A DNA stretch of 64,000 nt from an uncultured Bacteroidales bacterium (GCA_902763885.1 CACWTU010000006.1:186001-250000); one strand, 5' to 3'; counted from the stretch's first letter, positions 9,098 to 17,028 are shown. Numbers and translations are program-made. Notes: generated by a model not told the origin, from the sequence alone.

Positions 9098-9112
9098 TGC
9101 CAAAGTATGGCA
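9098..9112 (-). promoter_or_regulatory. Second copy of the TGCCAAAnTnTGGCA operator
   Basis: TGCCAAAGTATGGCA differs from the copy at 6450-6464 at only two of 15 bases, and the next GTG is also shared. On the minus strand it reads TGCCATACTTTGGCA, then 12 nt, then TTTATTTGCAAT, with the start codon at 9054. This is the same arrangement as the AAA+ promoter. It lies only 6 bp from the stop codon of the upstream gene at 9118. Confidence 0.6.
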
Positions 9113-9117
9113 GTGGG

Positions 9118-9423
9118 TTACAGCATCTCGAGTATCTCGGCAGCCTGGCTGTAATAGTCCAGACGGTTCTGAAAGAAGTCCGGGGACAATTCATCCAATG
9201 GAAGACGGACGATTTCCTTAATAAGAGGCTCTGTTATTCCTGTCATCTCTGATAAACGGGTTGTTGCATAGTCTGTAGAGTAGCTAGTGTTTATGACATT
9301 AGCCAATGTCTCTACACTGACTCCTGAATCAATCCAGGCATTAACGGCATTGGATTGAAGCAATGCGTATTTGCGGCAGGCCTCTATGGCCTCCAGATAA
9401 GCAGTTTCATCTTTAAATTCCAT
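9118..9423 (-). CDS. Small helical protein, 101 aa
   Basis: I chose ATG 9423 (MEFKDETAYLEA) because it has the same AAACAAT-ATG leader as the genes starting at 9054 and 9600, and the upstream codons are not protein-like. The product is an acidic all-helical protein with no recognised domain (VETLANVINTSYSTDYATTRLSEMTG, LPLDELSPDFFQNRLDYYSQAAEIL). It is divergent from the DnaE-derived gene at 9600 and carries a TGCAnnnTTTTTGCACA motif (9484-9500, minus strand) upstream, so it probably belongs to the same regulon. Confidence 0.6.
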   Translation of the reverse strand: MEFKDETAYLEAIEACRKYALLQSNAVNAWIDSGVSVETLANVINTSYSTDYATTRLSEMTGITEPLIKEIVRLPLDELSPDFFQNRLDYYSQAAEILEML

Positions 9424-9483
9424 ATTGTTTGATATTTGTAACAACGCCATCGTATTATATATAGGACAAAAGTCTTTTATGGG

Positions 9484-9500
9484 TGTGCAAAAAGAATGCA
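9484..9500 (-). promoter_or_regulatory. TGCAnnnTTTTTGCACA motif, copy 1
   Basis: On the minus strand this reads TGCATTCTTTTTGCACA and points toward the 9118-9423 gene, 61 bp before its ATG. It shares 14 of 17 bases with the copy at 9543-9559 and also 14 with the copy upstream of the sigma gene at 14668-14684. Confidence 0.55.
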
Positions 9501-9542
9501 GATGAAGAAAAATTTTGAGAAAAGAGAAAAAAAGATTACCTA

Positions 9543-9559
9543 TGCAATGTTTTTGCACA
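9543..9559 (+). promoter_or_regulatory. TGCAnnnTTTTTGCACA motif, copy 2
   Basis: TGCAATGTTTTTGCACA contains a TGCAA-N5-TTGCA dyad. It faces the DnaE-like gene (ATG 9600). A TATTTTTG -7-like box follows at 9569-9576. The motif differs from the sigma-gene copy at one base of 17. Confidence 0.6.
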
Positions 9560-9599
9560 TCGTGCCCATATTTTTGCGCCAAATTAAATGCAAAACAAT

Positions 9600-10076
9600 A
9601 TGATATTAAAGAAGGAACAATTGCTGAAGAACGCCGCCTTTGAGGATGTGGTTAAGGCTGGCCAGAAGAAGGTTTATCCTAAAATGAACGAGCTGCAGAG
9701 CGAGCGCTGGGAGCGTGAAATGGATTGGATCAGACTGCAACGCCTGCAGGACGGTTTCCTGGAAATGTGGAACATTGTAGATACGGCCCGCACCAACATG
9801 GGAGCCACTATTGGCAATGCCCGCCGTGGTCTTGAAAACAGCATGGTGGCGTATAGCATGGGGCTGACTGCCAACGACCCGCTGCAGGGAGAAGGCCTGC
9901 CGGCATTCCCCTTCCCGGACATCAACCTACCGCTGAACGTTGGCGTGGCCATCGACAACGAGAACCGCAACCGCCTGGTCCAGCTGGCCGAGGTGGTGTA
10001 CGGCAAATCGATGATGCGGGCTGGGCTGCCCATCCTGAGACTTAACGGCATAATACTGGAATTCTACCGGTGTTAA
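9600..10076 (+). CDS. Mini DnaE-palm-derived protein 1 (degenerate)
   Basis: 158 aa. Residues about 35-140 align with the palm of DNA polymerase III alpha: REMDWIRLQRLQDGFLEMWNIVDTAR matches REL.vI...Gf..YFLIV.d.i..a; RRGLENSMVAYSMGLTANDPL matches GRGSAAGSLVAYALGIT.iDPL; FPDINL matches the catalytic PDIDID; RNRLVQLAEVVYG matches the following helix. The glycine-rich loop is altered and one of the two catalytic aspartates is Asn, and PHP, fingers and OB parts are absent. It is therefore unlikely to polymerise DNA. I chose ATG 9600 (AACAAT-ATG leader); ATG 9588 is also possible. It may be a non-catalytic clamp or DNA-binding relic, or a regulator. Confidence 0.6.
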   Translation: MILKKEQLLKNAAFEDVVKAGQKKVYPKMNELQSERWEREMDWIRLQRLQDGFLEMWNIVDTARTNMGATIGNARRGLENSMVAYSMGLTANDPLQGEGLPAFPFPDINLPLNVGVAIDNENRNRLVQLAEVVYGKSMMRAGLPILRLNGIILEFYRC

Positions 10077-10084
10077 TGCCGGTA
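10065..10084 (+). terminator. Hairpin over the stop of the mini DnaE gene
   Basis: TACCGG and CCGGTA form a 6-bp stem around an 8-nt loop, followed by TTTTAA. The stop codon (10074-10076) is inside the loop. It may be a weak intrinsic terminator separating this gene from the nuclease gene at 10125. Confidence 0.4.
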
Positions 10085-10124
10085 TTTTAAGAAAACCAGT
10101 ACATTTACACAACTAACCTAAACT

Positions 10125-11087
10125 ATGACATTTATGAAAAAAAGGAGTATCTCAAATGAATTATTGGAAATGCTTAAAACTGGCATTTTCAAACCTATTG
10201 TAGATATAGTTAAAGTTGATCCGTATTTGGATATGGAGATGAGAGGTAAAGATGGTGTTATGGTTTATTATAGAGGGGGCAAAGTTATTACAGTAAATGA
10301 GCAATTAGTTGTTGAGGGATTAGACTCCAATTACTATTCTAAAGGCGATAAAGAATTGCCACTACCTCAACAGCAAAATGCAGAAAGTTTCCTCGATTAC
10401 ATTAGATTAGCAAAAGAACAAATTGATTTACATGAATCAACAATAGAAGGAGGAAGAAGCAAAAGAAAACTAATTGAGAAGGAATTTCAACAAAGAGTGG
10501 TTTTTGAGAATAACCTATCTGCAAATGCTGAAAATACAGATTACTTTATAGCTGATGTTGAATGGGCTGATAATAATACTCTTGGTGGTAGAGCCGACAT
10601 TGTTGCATTCCGTTGGAATCACATGGAACACAGGAAAAGAGTATTGCAGTTAACTCTTATTGAAGTCAAGCAAGGTGATAAAGCAATTAAAACATCATTT
10701 TCCAAAGATGGAAAGCCATCAGCTGGACTAAGAAAACACTATGATGATTATTTGCAATTTAAAGAAAACCACCAATATTTTGAGAAAGTTGCATCTGATA
10801 TGCTTGAGGTATTAAAACAGAAGGTTTATCTAGGACTAATTAAAGGATTAGACAAACTATTTGAAAGTGGGAACCATAAATATACCCCTGCAATTGAACC
10901 AACCCCAGATTTCATTTTTCTTCTTGCTAATTATCATCATTATGGTTCAATCCTACCTGAGGAATGCAAGCTATTACCTCAGGAATCAAGATTCTTTATG
11001 TCTTCATTGATGGGATACGGATTATATAAGGATTTTGTTGTTTCTATGAAGGATTTAGGGGAAAAATGGCCTTTTATATTTAAATGA
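10125..11087 (+). CDS. PD-(D/E)XK nuclease-like protein A
   Basis: 320 aa. The sequence shows GGRADIVAFRW (about residue 154) and then LTLIEVKQGDKAIK (about 178). This is the D...ExK pattern of the PD-(D/E)XK nuclease core, preceded by a conserved-looking acidic helix (KLIEKEFQQRVVFENNL). The remaining parts are unrecognised. It is strongly AT-rich between two higher-GC genes, which suggests that it was inserted as cargo. It sits between the DnaE-derived gene and the MBL gene on the same strand. Targets could be DNA of phage or mobile elements; this is inference. Confidence 0.6.
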   Translation: MTFMKKRSISNELLEMLKTGIFKPIVDIVKVDPYLDMEMRGKDGVMVYYRGGKVITVNEQLVVEGLDSNYYSKGDKELPLPQQQNAESFLDYIRLAKEQIDLHESTIEGGRSKRKLIEKEFQQRVVFENNLSANAENTDYFIADVEWADNNTLGGRADIVAFRWNHMEHRKRVLQLTLIEVKQGDKAIKTSFSKDGKPSAGLRKHYDDYLQFKENHQYFEKVASDMLEVLKQKVYLGLIKGLDKLFESGNHKYTPAIEPTPDFIFLLANYHHYGSILPEECKLLPQESRFFMSSLMGYGLYKDFVVSMKDLGEKWPFIFK

Positions 11088-11096
11088 AACTGGAGA

Positions 11097-12299
11097 ATGA
11101 ACATAACAATACATAGAGGACTAGAACAGATTGGCGGATGTATAACAGAGATATGCACCGCCACATCACGTGTGTTTATTGATTTGGGAAAGAATCTGCC
11201 CGGAAATGGCGAGGCAACTACTCCCGAACAGGATAAGATTATGGTGGAGACACTGTTCCGGAATAACCAGAAAGAGCACACGGCAGTTATCTACACCCAC
11301 GTGCATGAGGACCATATCGGACTATTTGATTATGTCCCCGATGGCATACCGCAGATGGTTGGTGAAGGAGCGAAGGAAATCATTCTGGAGAAGTACCGTT
11401 TGCTCTGTGAGGCTGATAAACTGGCAGGGAATGATCCAGAGACCAATCAGCGCAAGTATGCTAAGCTGAAAGCGTTCAAGACCTGGCCAAGAAGCACAAA
11501 GCCGGTTGCCTTTTCTGTTGGAGACATAAGGATTACCCCCTACTACAATTGTCACTCAATATACGACTCTTATATGTTCCTGATTGAAGCTGACGGGAAA
11601 CGTATATGGCATATGGGTGATTACCGCCAGCACGGCTGGATGGGAGGCAAATTACTCAAGCTGCTTAAGTGGCAGGCAACCGACATTGATGTTCTGATAA
11701 CAGAGGGTACCATGTTGAGCCGTGATGATGAGTGCATACATGAAAGTGTGGTGGCCGAGAAGATGGCTCATGTGATGCAGGCATTCAAGTATGTTTTTGT
11801 GTTGGTATCAGCAACAGATATTGAACGACTGGCCAGCATTAACCTGGCTGCGAAAGAGGCCCACAAGCCTCTGTGCGTATGCTCGGGATACATAAATTCC
11901 ACCATGCGGATATTTACCGGCAGAGAGTCTAAGCGGCCGGGTGACCTGTTTGACTTTAAGCACCGCTATTACGATGAAAAGAAGCCTATTGAACCTGTTC
12001 TAAAACGTGGGTTTGTGATGTGCGCAGGTGTATCACAACTTGAAAGGGTTGATAAGCTACGCAGTCAATTGCCTGAAGAGGAGACGCTGCTGATTTATTC
12101 AACATGGGACGGCTACTATAAGGATGCGGCACAGGTTGAGCAGAATCCTGGGTACAAGAAGTTCCGCGAGACATTCCACAATGTGGTGGACATCCATACT
12201 TCCGGGCATGCCAGCAGGCAGACTATTAAGGCGGTGATTGAGACGGTGAATCCGAAAGAAACAATTCTTATACATAAAGAAGCAAACGCTACATTATAG
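11097..12299 (+). CDS. MBL-fold hydrolase, RNase J-like
   Basis: 400 aa. Metal-binding motifs are present: THVHEDHIG (about 68-76), a His in NCHSIYDSYMFLIEADGKR (about 152), HMGDYRQHG (about 172), then a beta-CASP-like insert with VLVSATDIERLASIN, and the C-terminal HTSGHAS (about 367) and ILIHKE. These are the landmarks of the RNase J / beta-CASP family, which cut or degrade RNA (or DNA) from the 5' end. It is shorter than RNase J (about 550 aa) and lacks its C-terminal domain. The gene is 9 bp after nuclease A, so it is probably cotranscribed. A nucleic-acid-degrading role in the island is likely. Confidence 0.75.
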   Translation: MNITIHRGLEQIGGCITEICTATSRVFIDLGKNLPGNGEATTPEQDKIMVETLFRNNQKEHTAVIYTHVHEDHIGLFDYVPDGIPQMVGEGAKEIILEKYRLLCEADKLAGNDPETNQRKYAKLKAFKTWPRSTKPVAFSVGDIRITPYYNCHSIYDSYMFLIEADGKRIWHMGDYRQHGWMGGKLLKLLKWQATDIDVLITEGTMLSRDDECIHESVVAEKMAHVMQAFKYVFVLVSATDIERLASINLAAKEAHKPLCVCSGYINSTMRIFTGRESKRPGDLFDFKHRYYDEKKPIEPVLKRGFVMCAGVSQLERVDKLRSQLPEEETLLIYSTWDGYYKDAAQVEQNPGYKKFRETFHNVVDIHTSGHASRQTIKAVIETVNPKETILIHKEANATL

Positions 12300-12327
12300 A
12301 AATAACTACTAAAAACTAACAAGGATT

Positions 12328-13008
12328 ATGGCTGAAATGGGACTGGGTTATGGAAGTGAGTATCAATTATTGCGTTTTCTAGGTCATCATAGAGAAGAAC
12401 TAGATAAATTAATACTGAATGCGACTGGACTGTCTGGTAATATTAACTGGTTAGATTATCCTTATGAAGAAGATAGAGTTTCCGGAGACGGAGAGTGGAA
12501 AGGTATTAATTGTTTCAATAATCGCAATGATTATATTACGATAGATTCTAATTGGAAAAAATTCTGGCCAAATAGCGGTACAGCTATGAACTGGGATGGG
12601 ATTTTTACTATAGATGATACATGGTTTTTTGTTGAAGCAAAAGCACATAAGGATGAATCTCATCAAAAATGTACGGCAACTTCAAACGCTAGTAGAAAAA
12701 TGATCAATAAGGCATTTGATGAAACAATCAAATGGTTTGAAGCAAAGCCAAAAGAAAAATGGATTGATACAAATTGCTATCAACTTGCCAACCGACTGGC
12801 CTTCTTATATTTCTGTCATTCAAATAAGATTAAGGCAAGACTGTTATATATTGGCTTTATTAAGGGATATCGTAGGAAAAAAGACGAAGTTCAGAAAGCA
12901 GAGGAATGGATGAATATTTGGAAAGAAGAACTTAATACCCTTGGATTAGATGAACAAAAAATCATTCCATATATTTCCTTTATTCATCCAATATGCGAAA
13001 AAGAGTAG
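12328..13008 (+). CDS. PD-(D/E)XK nuclease-like protein B
   Basis: 226 aa. It begins with GLGYGSEYQLLRFLGHHR, then shows FWPNSGTAMNWDGIFTI (about 80-95) and WFFVEAKAHKDE (about 100-110), which is a D...ExK core, followed by a helix with QLANRLAFLYF and LLYIGFIKGY. The family is widespread as an orphan predicted restriction-like nuclease. It is AT-rich and located between MBL and WYL-2, 12 bp before the WYL-2 start. I infer that WYL-2 controls or accompanies it. Confidence 0.6.
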   Translation: MAEMGLGYGSEYQLLRFLGHHREELDKLILNATGLSGNINWLDYPYEEDRVSGDGEWKGINCFNNRNDYITIDSNWKKFWPNSGTAMNWDGIFTIDDTWFFVEAKAHKDESHQKCTATSNASRKMINKAFDETIKWFEAKPKEKWIDTNCYQLANRLAFLYFCHSNKIKARLLYIGFIKGYRRKKDEVQKAEEWMNIWKEELNTLGLDEQKIIPYISFIHPICEKE

Positions 13009-13020
13009 ACATTATTCATT

Positions 13021-13923
13021 ATGGGAAGTAAAACAATCAACCGCTACGTATGGCTGCTGGACATACTGCTGCAGAAGAAAAAGTTGACTTTTGAGGAGAT
13101 TAGCGGCCTGTGGGAAAGGAGTTGCCTGGGTGATGGCAATCCCCTGCCCCTGAGGACGTTTCATCAGCACAAGAGCGCCATTGAGGAGATGTTTGGCGTG
13201 GAGATTAAGTGCAATCCATCTGATGGGTATCATTACTATATCAGTGATCCGGATATATTCAAAAAAGACCGAACCAAGCATTGGCTGTTCAACTCATTTG
13301 CGCTCTCTAATCTGATTATTGCTGGTCATAACATGGAGGACAGAATCCTGTTTGAGGACATACCTCACGGAACTGAATATTTGCAGACAGTGATTGAGGC
13401 AATGCAGCAGAACAAGGTTCTGGAGATAGATTACCAGCCGTTTAGCGGCGACCACAACATATATCATTTGGCACCATACGCCATGAAGGTATATAATAGG
13501 CGCTGGTATATTCTCGGTAAGTTGTCAGAATCTGGAGGTATTAGGAATATTGCGTTAGATAGGCTTGTAGACATGCAAATTACCGATGTATCATTTAAGG
13601 TACCCAAATCATTCAACGCCGAGAAGTACTATGCCAATTCAGTAGGAATATTTGTGAATGATGATCTTAAGCCCCAAACTGTACGCATAAAAGTCTATGG
13701 ACGCACTGTAGAATATGTTCGTTCTCTCCCATTACACAAAAGTCAGGAGGAAGTTCTCACTAAGAATGGAGAGTACAGCGAATTCAAGTACAAAGTATGC
13801 CTCACTCCTGAACTGACAACTCAACTGCTGGCTATGGGTGAAAATGTGGAAGTGCTGGAGCCACAGGAACTAAAAGAGTCTATGAGAGAGAGAATTAAGA
13901 ATATGATAAACCTTTATAGATAA
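13021..13923 (+). CDS. WYL-domain transcriptional regulator 2
   Basis: 300 aa. NRYVWLLDILLQKKKLTFEEIS and RTFHQHKSAIEEMFGVEI form the winged helix, followed by a WYL domain (VLEIDYQPFSGD, LAPYAMKVYNRRWYILGKL, IALDRLVDM; about 135-200) and a C-terminal WCX-like part ending with a helix. It is similar along its length to WYL-1 at 6513, including RSLPLHKSQEEV versus RDLPLHHSQEEI. The two paralogues probably recognise related sites. It is flanked immediately by nuclease genes on both sides (12 and 4 bp). Confidence 0.85.
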   Translation: MGSKTINRYVWLLDILLQKKKLTFEEISGLWERSCLGDGNPLPLRTFHQHKSAIEEMFGVEIKCNPSDGYHYYISDPDIFKKDRTKHWLFNSFALSNLIIAGHNMEDRILFEDIPHGTEYLQTVIEAMQQNKVLEIDYQPFSGDHNIYHLAPYAMKVYNRRWYILGKLSESGGIRNIALDRLVDMQITDVSFKVPKSFNAEKYYANSVGIFVNDDLKPQTVRIKVYGRTVEYVRSLPLHKSQEEVLTKNGEYSEFKYKVCLTPELTTQLLAMGENVEVLEPQELKESMRERIKNMINLYR

Positions 13924-13927
13924 CCAT

Positions 13928-14650
13928 ATGAAAATTAGTTTTTTTAAAAAAGTAGGTGATAATAAAATTCCAGTTAATAAAGACAATTGGGAGTTGGCAT
14001 GGGCACCAGCAAAAAAGAGCCATTGGCAAGATGGCAAAAGTTCAAAGGAATTATCAAAGTTCGCAGCTAGTGAATCATTTATCCCTTTCATTTCCAAAGT
14101 TCTTAAAGATTGTAACATTAAAGAACAAGACTTTGAATGCGAACCTGAATCTCGCAATAGTTTGGGGCCAGGATTTAACCCAGGAGTTAGACACCACGAT
14201 TTATTGATGATTGGCGAAGATTGCATAATTGGTATTGAAGCCAAAGTTTGCGAGACATTCGACGGAAAAATAAATGATATCATAGACGAACAAAAAGTCA
14301 AATATCATAATGATGAAACAAAAACACGTGCTTATAAATTAAAAGAAGACCTTACGCCAGATTCCAATGCTGGCCAGATCGGATATCAATTATATACAGC
14401 TACTAGAGCAACTGTCTATTCCGCAATACAACATAATAAAGACATTTGTATTATGTTAGTGATTGTTTTCACCGGGAATGTTCGGTTGGATAAGCCTGAA
14501 AACGTCAAGAAAAACAACAAAGACTTTACGGACTTTAAACAAATGGTCGGAAAATACCAGAAAGGTGATAATGAATACTTCAATCTTTGGAATAAAAAAT
14601 GCAGGATTGAAAAATATGAAGTAAATATATCTAATTGCTATAATTTTTGA
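13928..14650 (+). CDS. PD-(D/E)XK nuclease-like protein C
   Basis: 240 aa. An N-terminal segment (ELAWAPAKKSHWQDGKSSKELSKF) precedes VRHHDLLMIGEDCIIGIEAKVCETFDG (about 87-110), a D...ExK pair separated by a short hairpin, as in PD-(D/E)XK nucleases. A later block, GYQLYTATRATVYSAI, may be the back helix. AT-rich, 4 bp behind WYL-2. Third nuclease-like gene in the same operon-like series, unrelated in sequence to A and B. Confidence 0.55.
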   Translation: MKISFFKKVGDNKIPVNKDNWELAWAPAKKSHWQDGKSSKELSKFAASESFIPFISKVLKDCNIKEQDFECEPESRNSLGPGFNPGVRHHDLLMIGEDCIIGIEAKVCETFDGKINDIIDEQKVKYHNDETKTRAYKLKEDLTPDSNAGQIGYQLYTATRATVYSAIQHNKDICIMLVIVFTGNVRLDKPENVKKNNKDFTDFKQMVGKYQKGDNEYFNLWNKKCRIEKYEVNISNCYNF

Positions 14651-14662
14651 TAATAAAATGGG

Positions 14663-14687
14663 TGGTGTGCAAGGTTTTTGCACACCA
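14663..14687 (+). promoter_or_regulatory. Perfect dyad with TGCAnnnTTTTTGCACA motif upstream of sigma gene
   Basis: TGGTGTGCAA-N5-TTGCACACCA is a 10-bp-arm perfect palindrome. It contains the third and best copy of the motif (14668-14684, TGCAAGGTTTTTGCACA). It lies between nuclease C and the sigma-factor gene, 84 bp before ATG 14771. It could be an operator, or the upstream element of a promoter read by this sigma factor itself. As RNA it could also form a hairpin ending nuclease C, but no T-run follows. Confidence 0.65.
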
Positions 14688-14770
14688 TCGTAGGATTTTC
14701 AGGAAAAGATGCACTTTTTCTGACGTATATATATATGGAGGGGTATGAATAATAACCAACACATATATAT

Positions 14771-15640
14771 ATGAAGAAAAAGATGAAACAGCTGAAAGTT
14801 ACAAAGCGTATCACAAACCGTGAGAGTGTATCACTTGACAAGTATCTGCAGGAGATTAGCCGTGAGGAGATGGTCACGGCTGAACAGGAAGTAGAACTGG
14901 CGCAGCGCATACGCAAGGGTGACCGCGATGCACTGGAGAAACTGGTACGTGCTAACCTGCGCTTTGTGGTAAGTGTAGCCAAACAGTATCAGAATCAGGG
15001 ACTGAGCCTGCCCGACCTTATCAATGAAGGTAATTTGGGCCTTATCAAAGCAGCCAGCAAGTTTGATGAGACCCGCGGATTCAAATTCATCAGTTACGCA
15101 GTCTGGTGGATACGCCAGTCCATATTGCAGGCACTGGCCGAGCAGTCAAGTCTGGTGCGTAAGCCCTTGAACCAGGTGGGCTTAGTAAACAGAATAAGCA
15201 AAGCGATAACGAAGTTTGAGCAGGACAATGAGCGTCGTCCTTCGGCCGACGAGTTGGAGGAACTGCTTGATGTACCCGCTGAGAAGATTGACGGTGCCAC
15301 TCTTACTATGGGCCGCAGCATCTCTGTGGACGCCCCGTTTGTGGATGGTGAAGACAACAGCCTGCTGGATGTGATGGTGAATGAGGACTCGCCCAAGGCC
15401 GATAATGGCCTTATGGCCGAATCGCTCTCACAGGAGATAGAAAGAGCACTCTCAATACTTACTGACCGAGAAAGGGAGATAATCAAGATGTTCTTTGGTA
15501 TAGGATGCCGCGAAGCAACACTTGAGGAAATTGGTGACAAGTTTGGCCTGACCCGCGAGCGTGTGCGCCAGATCAAGGAGAAGGCCATACGCCGCCTGAG
15601 GAACAGCAAGAACAGTATCATTCGTGAATACATAGGTTGA
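14771..15640 (+). CDS. RpoD-family (primary-type) sigma factor, paralogue-like
   Basis: 289 aa. Group 1 architecture without a long region 1.1, as in Bacteroidetes Rpo[14 protein letters not shown] (region 1.2), [17 protein letters not shown] and [20 protein letters not shown] (regions 2.1-2.4), then regions 3 and 4 with [28 protein letters not shown]. Region 2.4 is unchanged, but the usual RIVRLPLNQVGSLNKI just after it reads [16 protein letters not shown]. The start may be ATG 14783 ([15 protein letters not shown]), which matches family starts better. Its place between a nuclease and a DnaE-derived gene suggests a second copy serving the island. Whole-genome context is needed to exclude that it is the only RpoD. 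Confidence 0.85.
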   Translation: MKKKMKQLKVTKRITNRESVSLDKYLQEISREEMVTAEQEVELAQRIRKGDRDALEKLVRANLRFVVSVAKQYQNQGLSLPDLINEGNLGLIKAASKFDETRGFKFISYAVWWIRQSILQALAEQSSLVRKPLNQVGLVNRISKAITKFEQDNERRPSADELEELLDVPAEKIDGATLTMGRSISVDAPFVDGEDNSLLDVMVNEDSPKADNGLMAESLSQEIERALSILTDREREIIKMFFGIGCREATLEEIGDKFGLTRERVRQIKEKAIRRLRNSKNSIIREYIG

Positions 15641-15667
15641 TTAAGGAAACAAAACTGTATAAGGAAT

Positions 15668-16966
15668 ATGAATAATACGACTAGAGAACAACTTAGAAAA
15701 CATGCGACACATGGCTTTAAAGAGCGTTACGGAGAGCATCCGGACAAGCAGGCTCTGCTGAGACTGCTATGTGAATTGAGGCGTATAGACATGACCGGAT
15801 ACGCAGGTTATTACCTGATGGCTTACCGGATATTTTGTGAGATGGCCAGCACATCCGGCATCAAGGTATGGCCACGCGGAGCTGTGGCATCATCGGTGGT
15901 ATGCTACAGTCTGGGGTTGACGGAAGTGGAACCATTACGATACGGACTCCACTCTGCAAGGTTTGTGAACGAAGAGCCACCAAGGTTCCAGTTTGACATT
16001 GAGGCAGCACGTTTTGAAGAGTTCAAGGAGAAAGCAACAGAGTTATTGAAAGATAATCCTGACATACTTGACTATGAAACTGGCTGCAAATATCTGCTTG
16101 GCGATTTACAATCTACAAGCTACTTGAACGGGAAGGATGTCTGCCCACTGCCCCAACCAGAAAACATAGATGATAAAATAGCTGAATATGCCCTGAGCTA
16201 TCCGGACACAATGACTCTTTATGAGACCTACAAAGAGAGGAAGAATGGCGCAACCTGGACACCTACCGGTATAGCAAAGCTTGATGAGATCCTGGCGCCC
16301 ACATGCGGATTACTGGCATATCAGGAACAGATGTTTGATATAATGAAGCTTTGTTTCAACGTGCATGGGACATTGCCGAACAAAGTAAGACTCTCTATAC
16401 AAAGGGGAGAAACTGAACAGATTAAAGCTTATAGAATAGAACTGCAGGAGAATGCAAAACAAGTTGGACTTGGTGATAATGAGTTTGATACCGCCTGGTC
16501 TGTTCTAACATCAAACCACAAGGCGTTCCTGAAAGCGCATGCGGTGTGTAGAGTTTTATCAAGGTATTTCAATACGACAGATCTATTTCGTGACATCAAT
16601 AAAGCTAATGCCGTTATTCGCATTGACATGAATGACATAAACAAGTTTTTGTCTTGCAACGGCAAAATAGTGAAGTTCAAAGCAGAAGCTGACAATCTTG
16701 AGACTGCCCTGCGCAATCTGTTTACAAATACCCCTATTGAAAAGGAGGACATAATTAAGGCCAAACGGCTGTTGCTGACCATAACCATAAAAACGGATGA
16801 CAACCTATTGCTGAAGGAGATGGACTGCTTAAGAGATTTTATTGGCGGTTTTAAGGAACATACATTCGATGTATGGGGATTATATAAGGATGCCAACCAG
16901 ACTCACAATGTGAGTATAATTTGCTGGGTTGGGGGGCGTATGAATGGAGATTCAATGCTACCATAG
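15668..16966 (+). CDS. DnaE-derived protein 2, PHP-less and partly degenerate
   Basis: 432 aa against about 1150-1250 for DnaE. The order matches pol III alpha: QLRKHATHGFKERYGE (start of palm), MTGYAGYYLMAYRIFCEMAS, GIKVWPRGAVASSVVCYSLGLTEVEPLRYGL (GPGRGSAAGSLVAY loop changed to WPRGAVASSVVCY), FQFDIE (about 107) where DnaE has PDIDID, LLAYQEQMFDIMKL (about 213; VYQEQVM in DnaE) and HKAFLKAHAVCRVLSRYF (about 280; FNKSHAAAYALLSY). The PHP, most of the fingers and the OB/tau-binding parts are missing. The last 130 residues are unrecognised. The gene is 27 bp after the sigma gene, so they are probably one operon. A polymerase function is doubtful. Confidence 0.7.
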   Translation: MNNTTREQLRKHATHGFKERYGEHPDKQALLRLLCELRRIDMTGYAGYYLMAYRIFCEMASTSGIKVWPRGAVASSVVCYSLGLTEVEPLRYGLHSARFVNEEPPRFQFDIEAARFEEFKEKATELLKDNPDILDYETGCKYLLGDLQSTSYLNGKDVCPLPQPENIDDKIAEYALSYPDTMTLYETYKERKNGATWTPTGIAKLDEILAPTCGLLAYQEQMFDIMKLCFNVHGTLPNKVRLSIQRGETEQIKAYRIELQENAKQVGLGDNEFDTAWSVLTSNHKAFLKAHAVCRVLSRYFNTTDLFRDINKANAVIRIDMNDINKFLSCNGKIVKFKAEADNLETALRNLFTNTPIEKEDIIKAKRLLLTITIKTDDNLLLKEMDCLRDFIGGFKEHTFDVWGLYKDANQTHNVSIICWVGGRMNGDSMLP

Positions 16967-17001
16967 CTCATCTGAAACGCCACAAATAATCAAAAAACGA
17001 G

Positions 17002-17009
17002 TATATTTG
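17002..17009 (+). promoter_or_regulatory. -7 box for the PLD-family gene
   Basis: TATATTTG matches TAnnTTTG, 19 bp before ATG 17029. No clear TTTG -33 element is seen. Confidence 0.45.
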
Positions 17010-17028
17010 TATTCAGGCTATTGTTAGT

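Noticed and set aside
9600-16966. The two DnaE-like genes as one polymerase split by insertions
   Set aside because: Both cover the same palm segment, so they cannot be halves of one gene.
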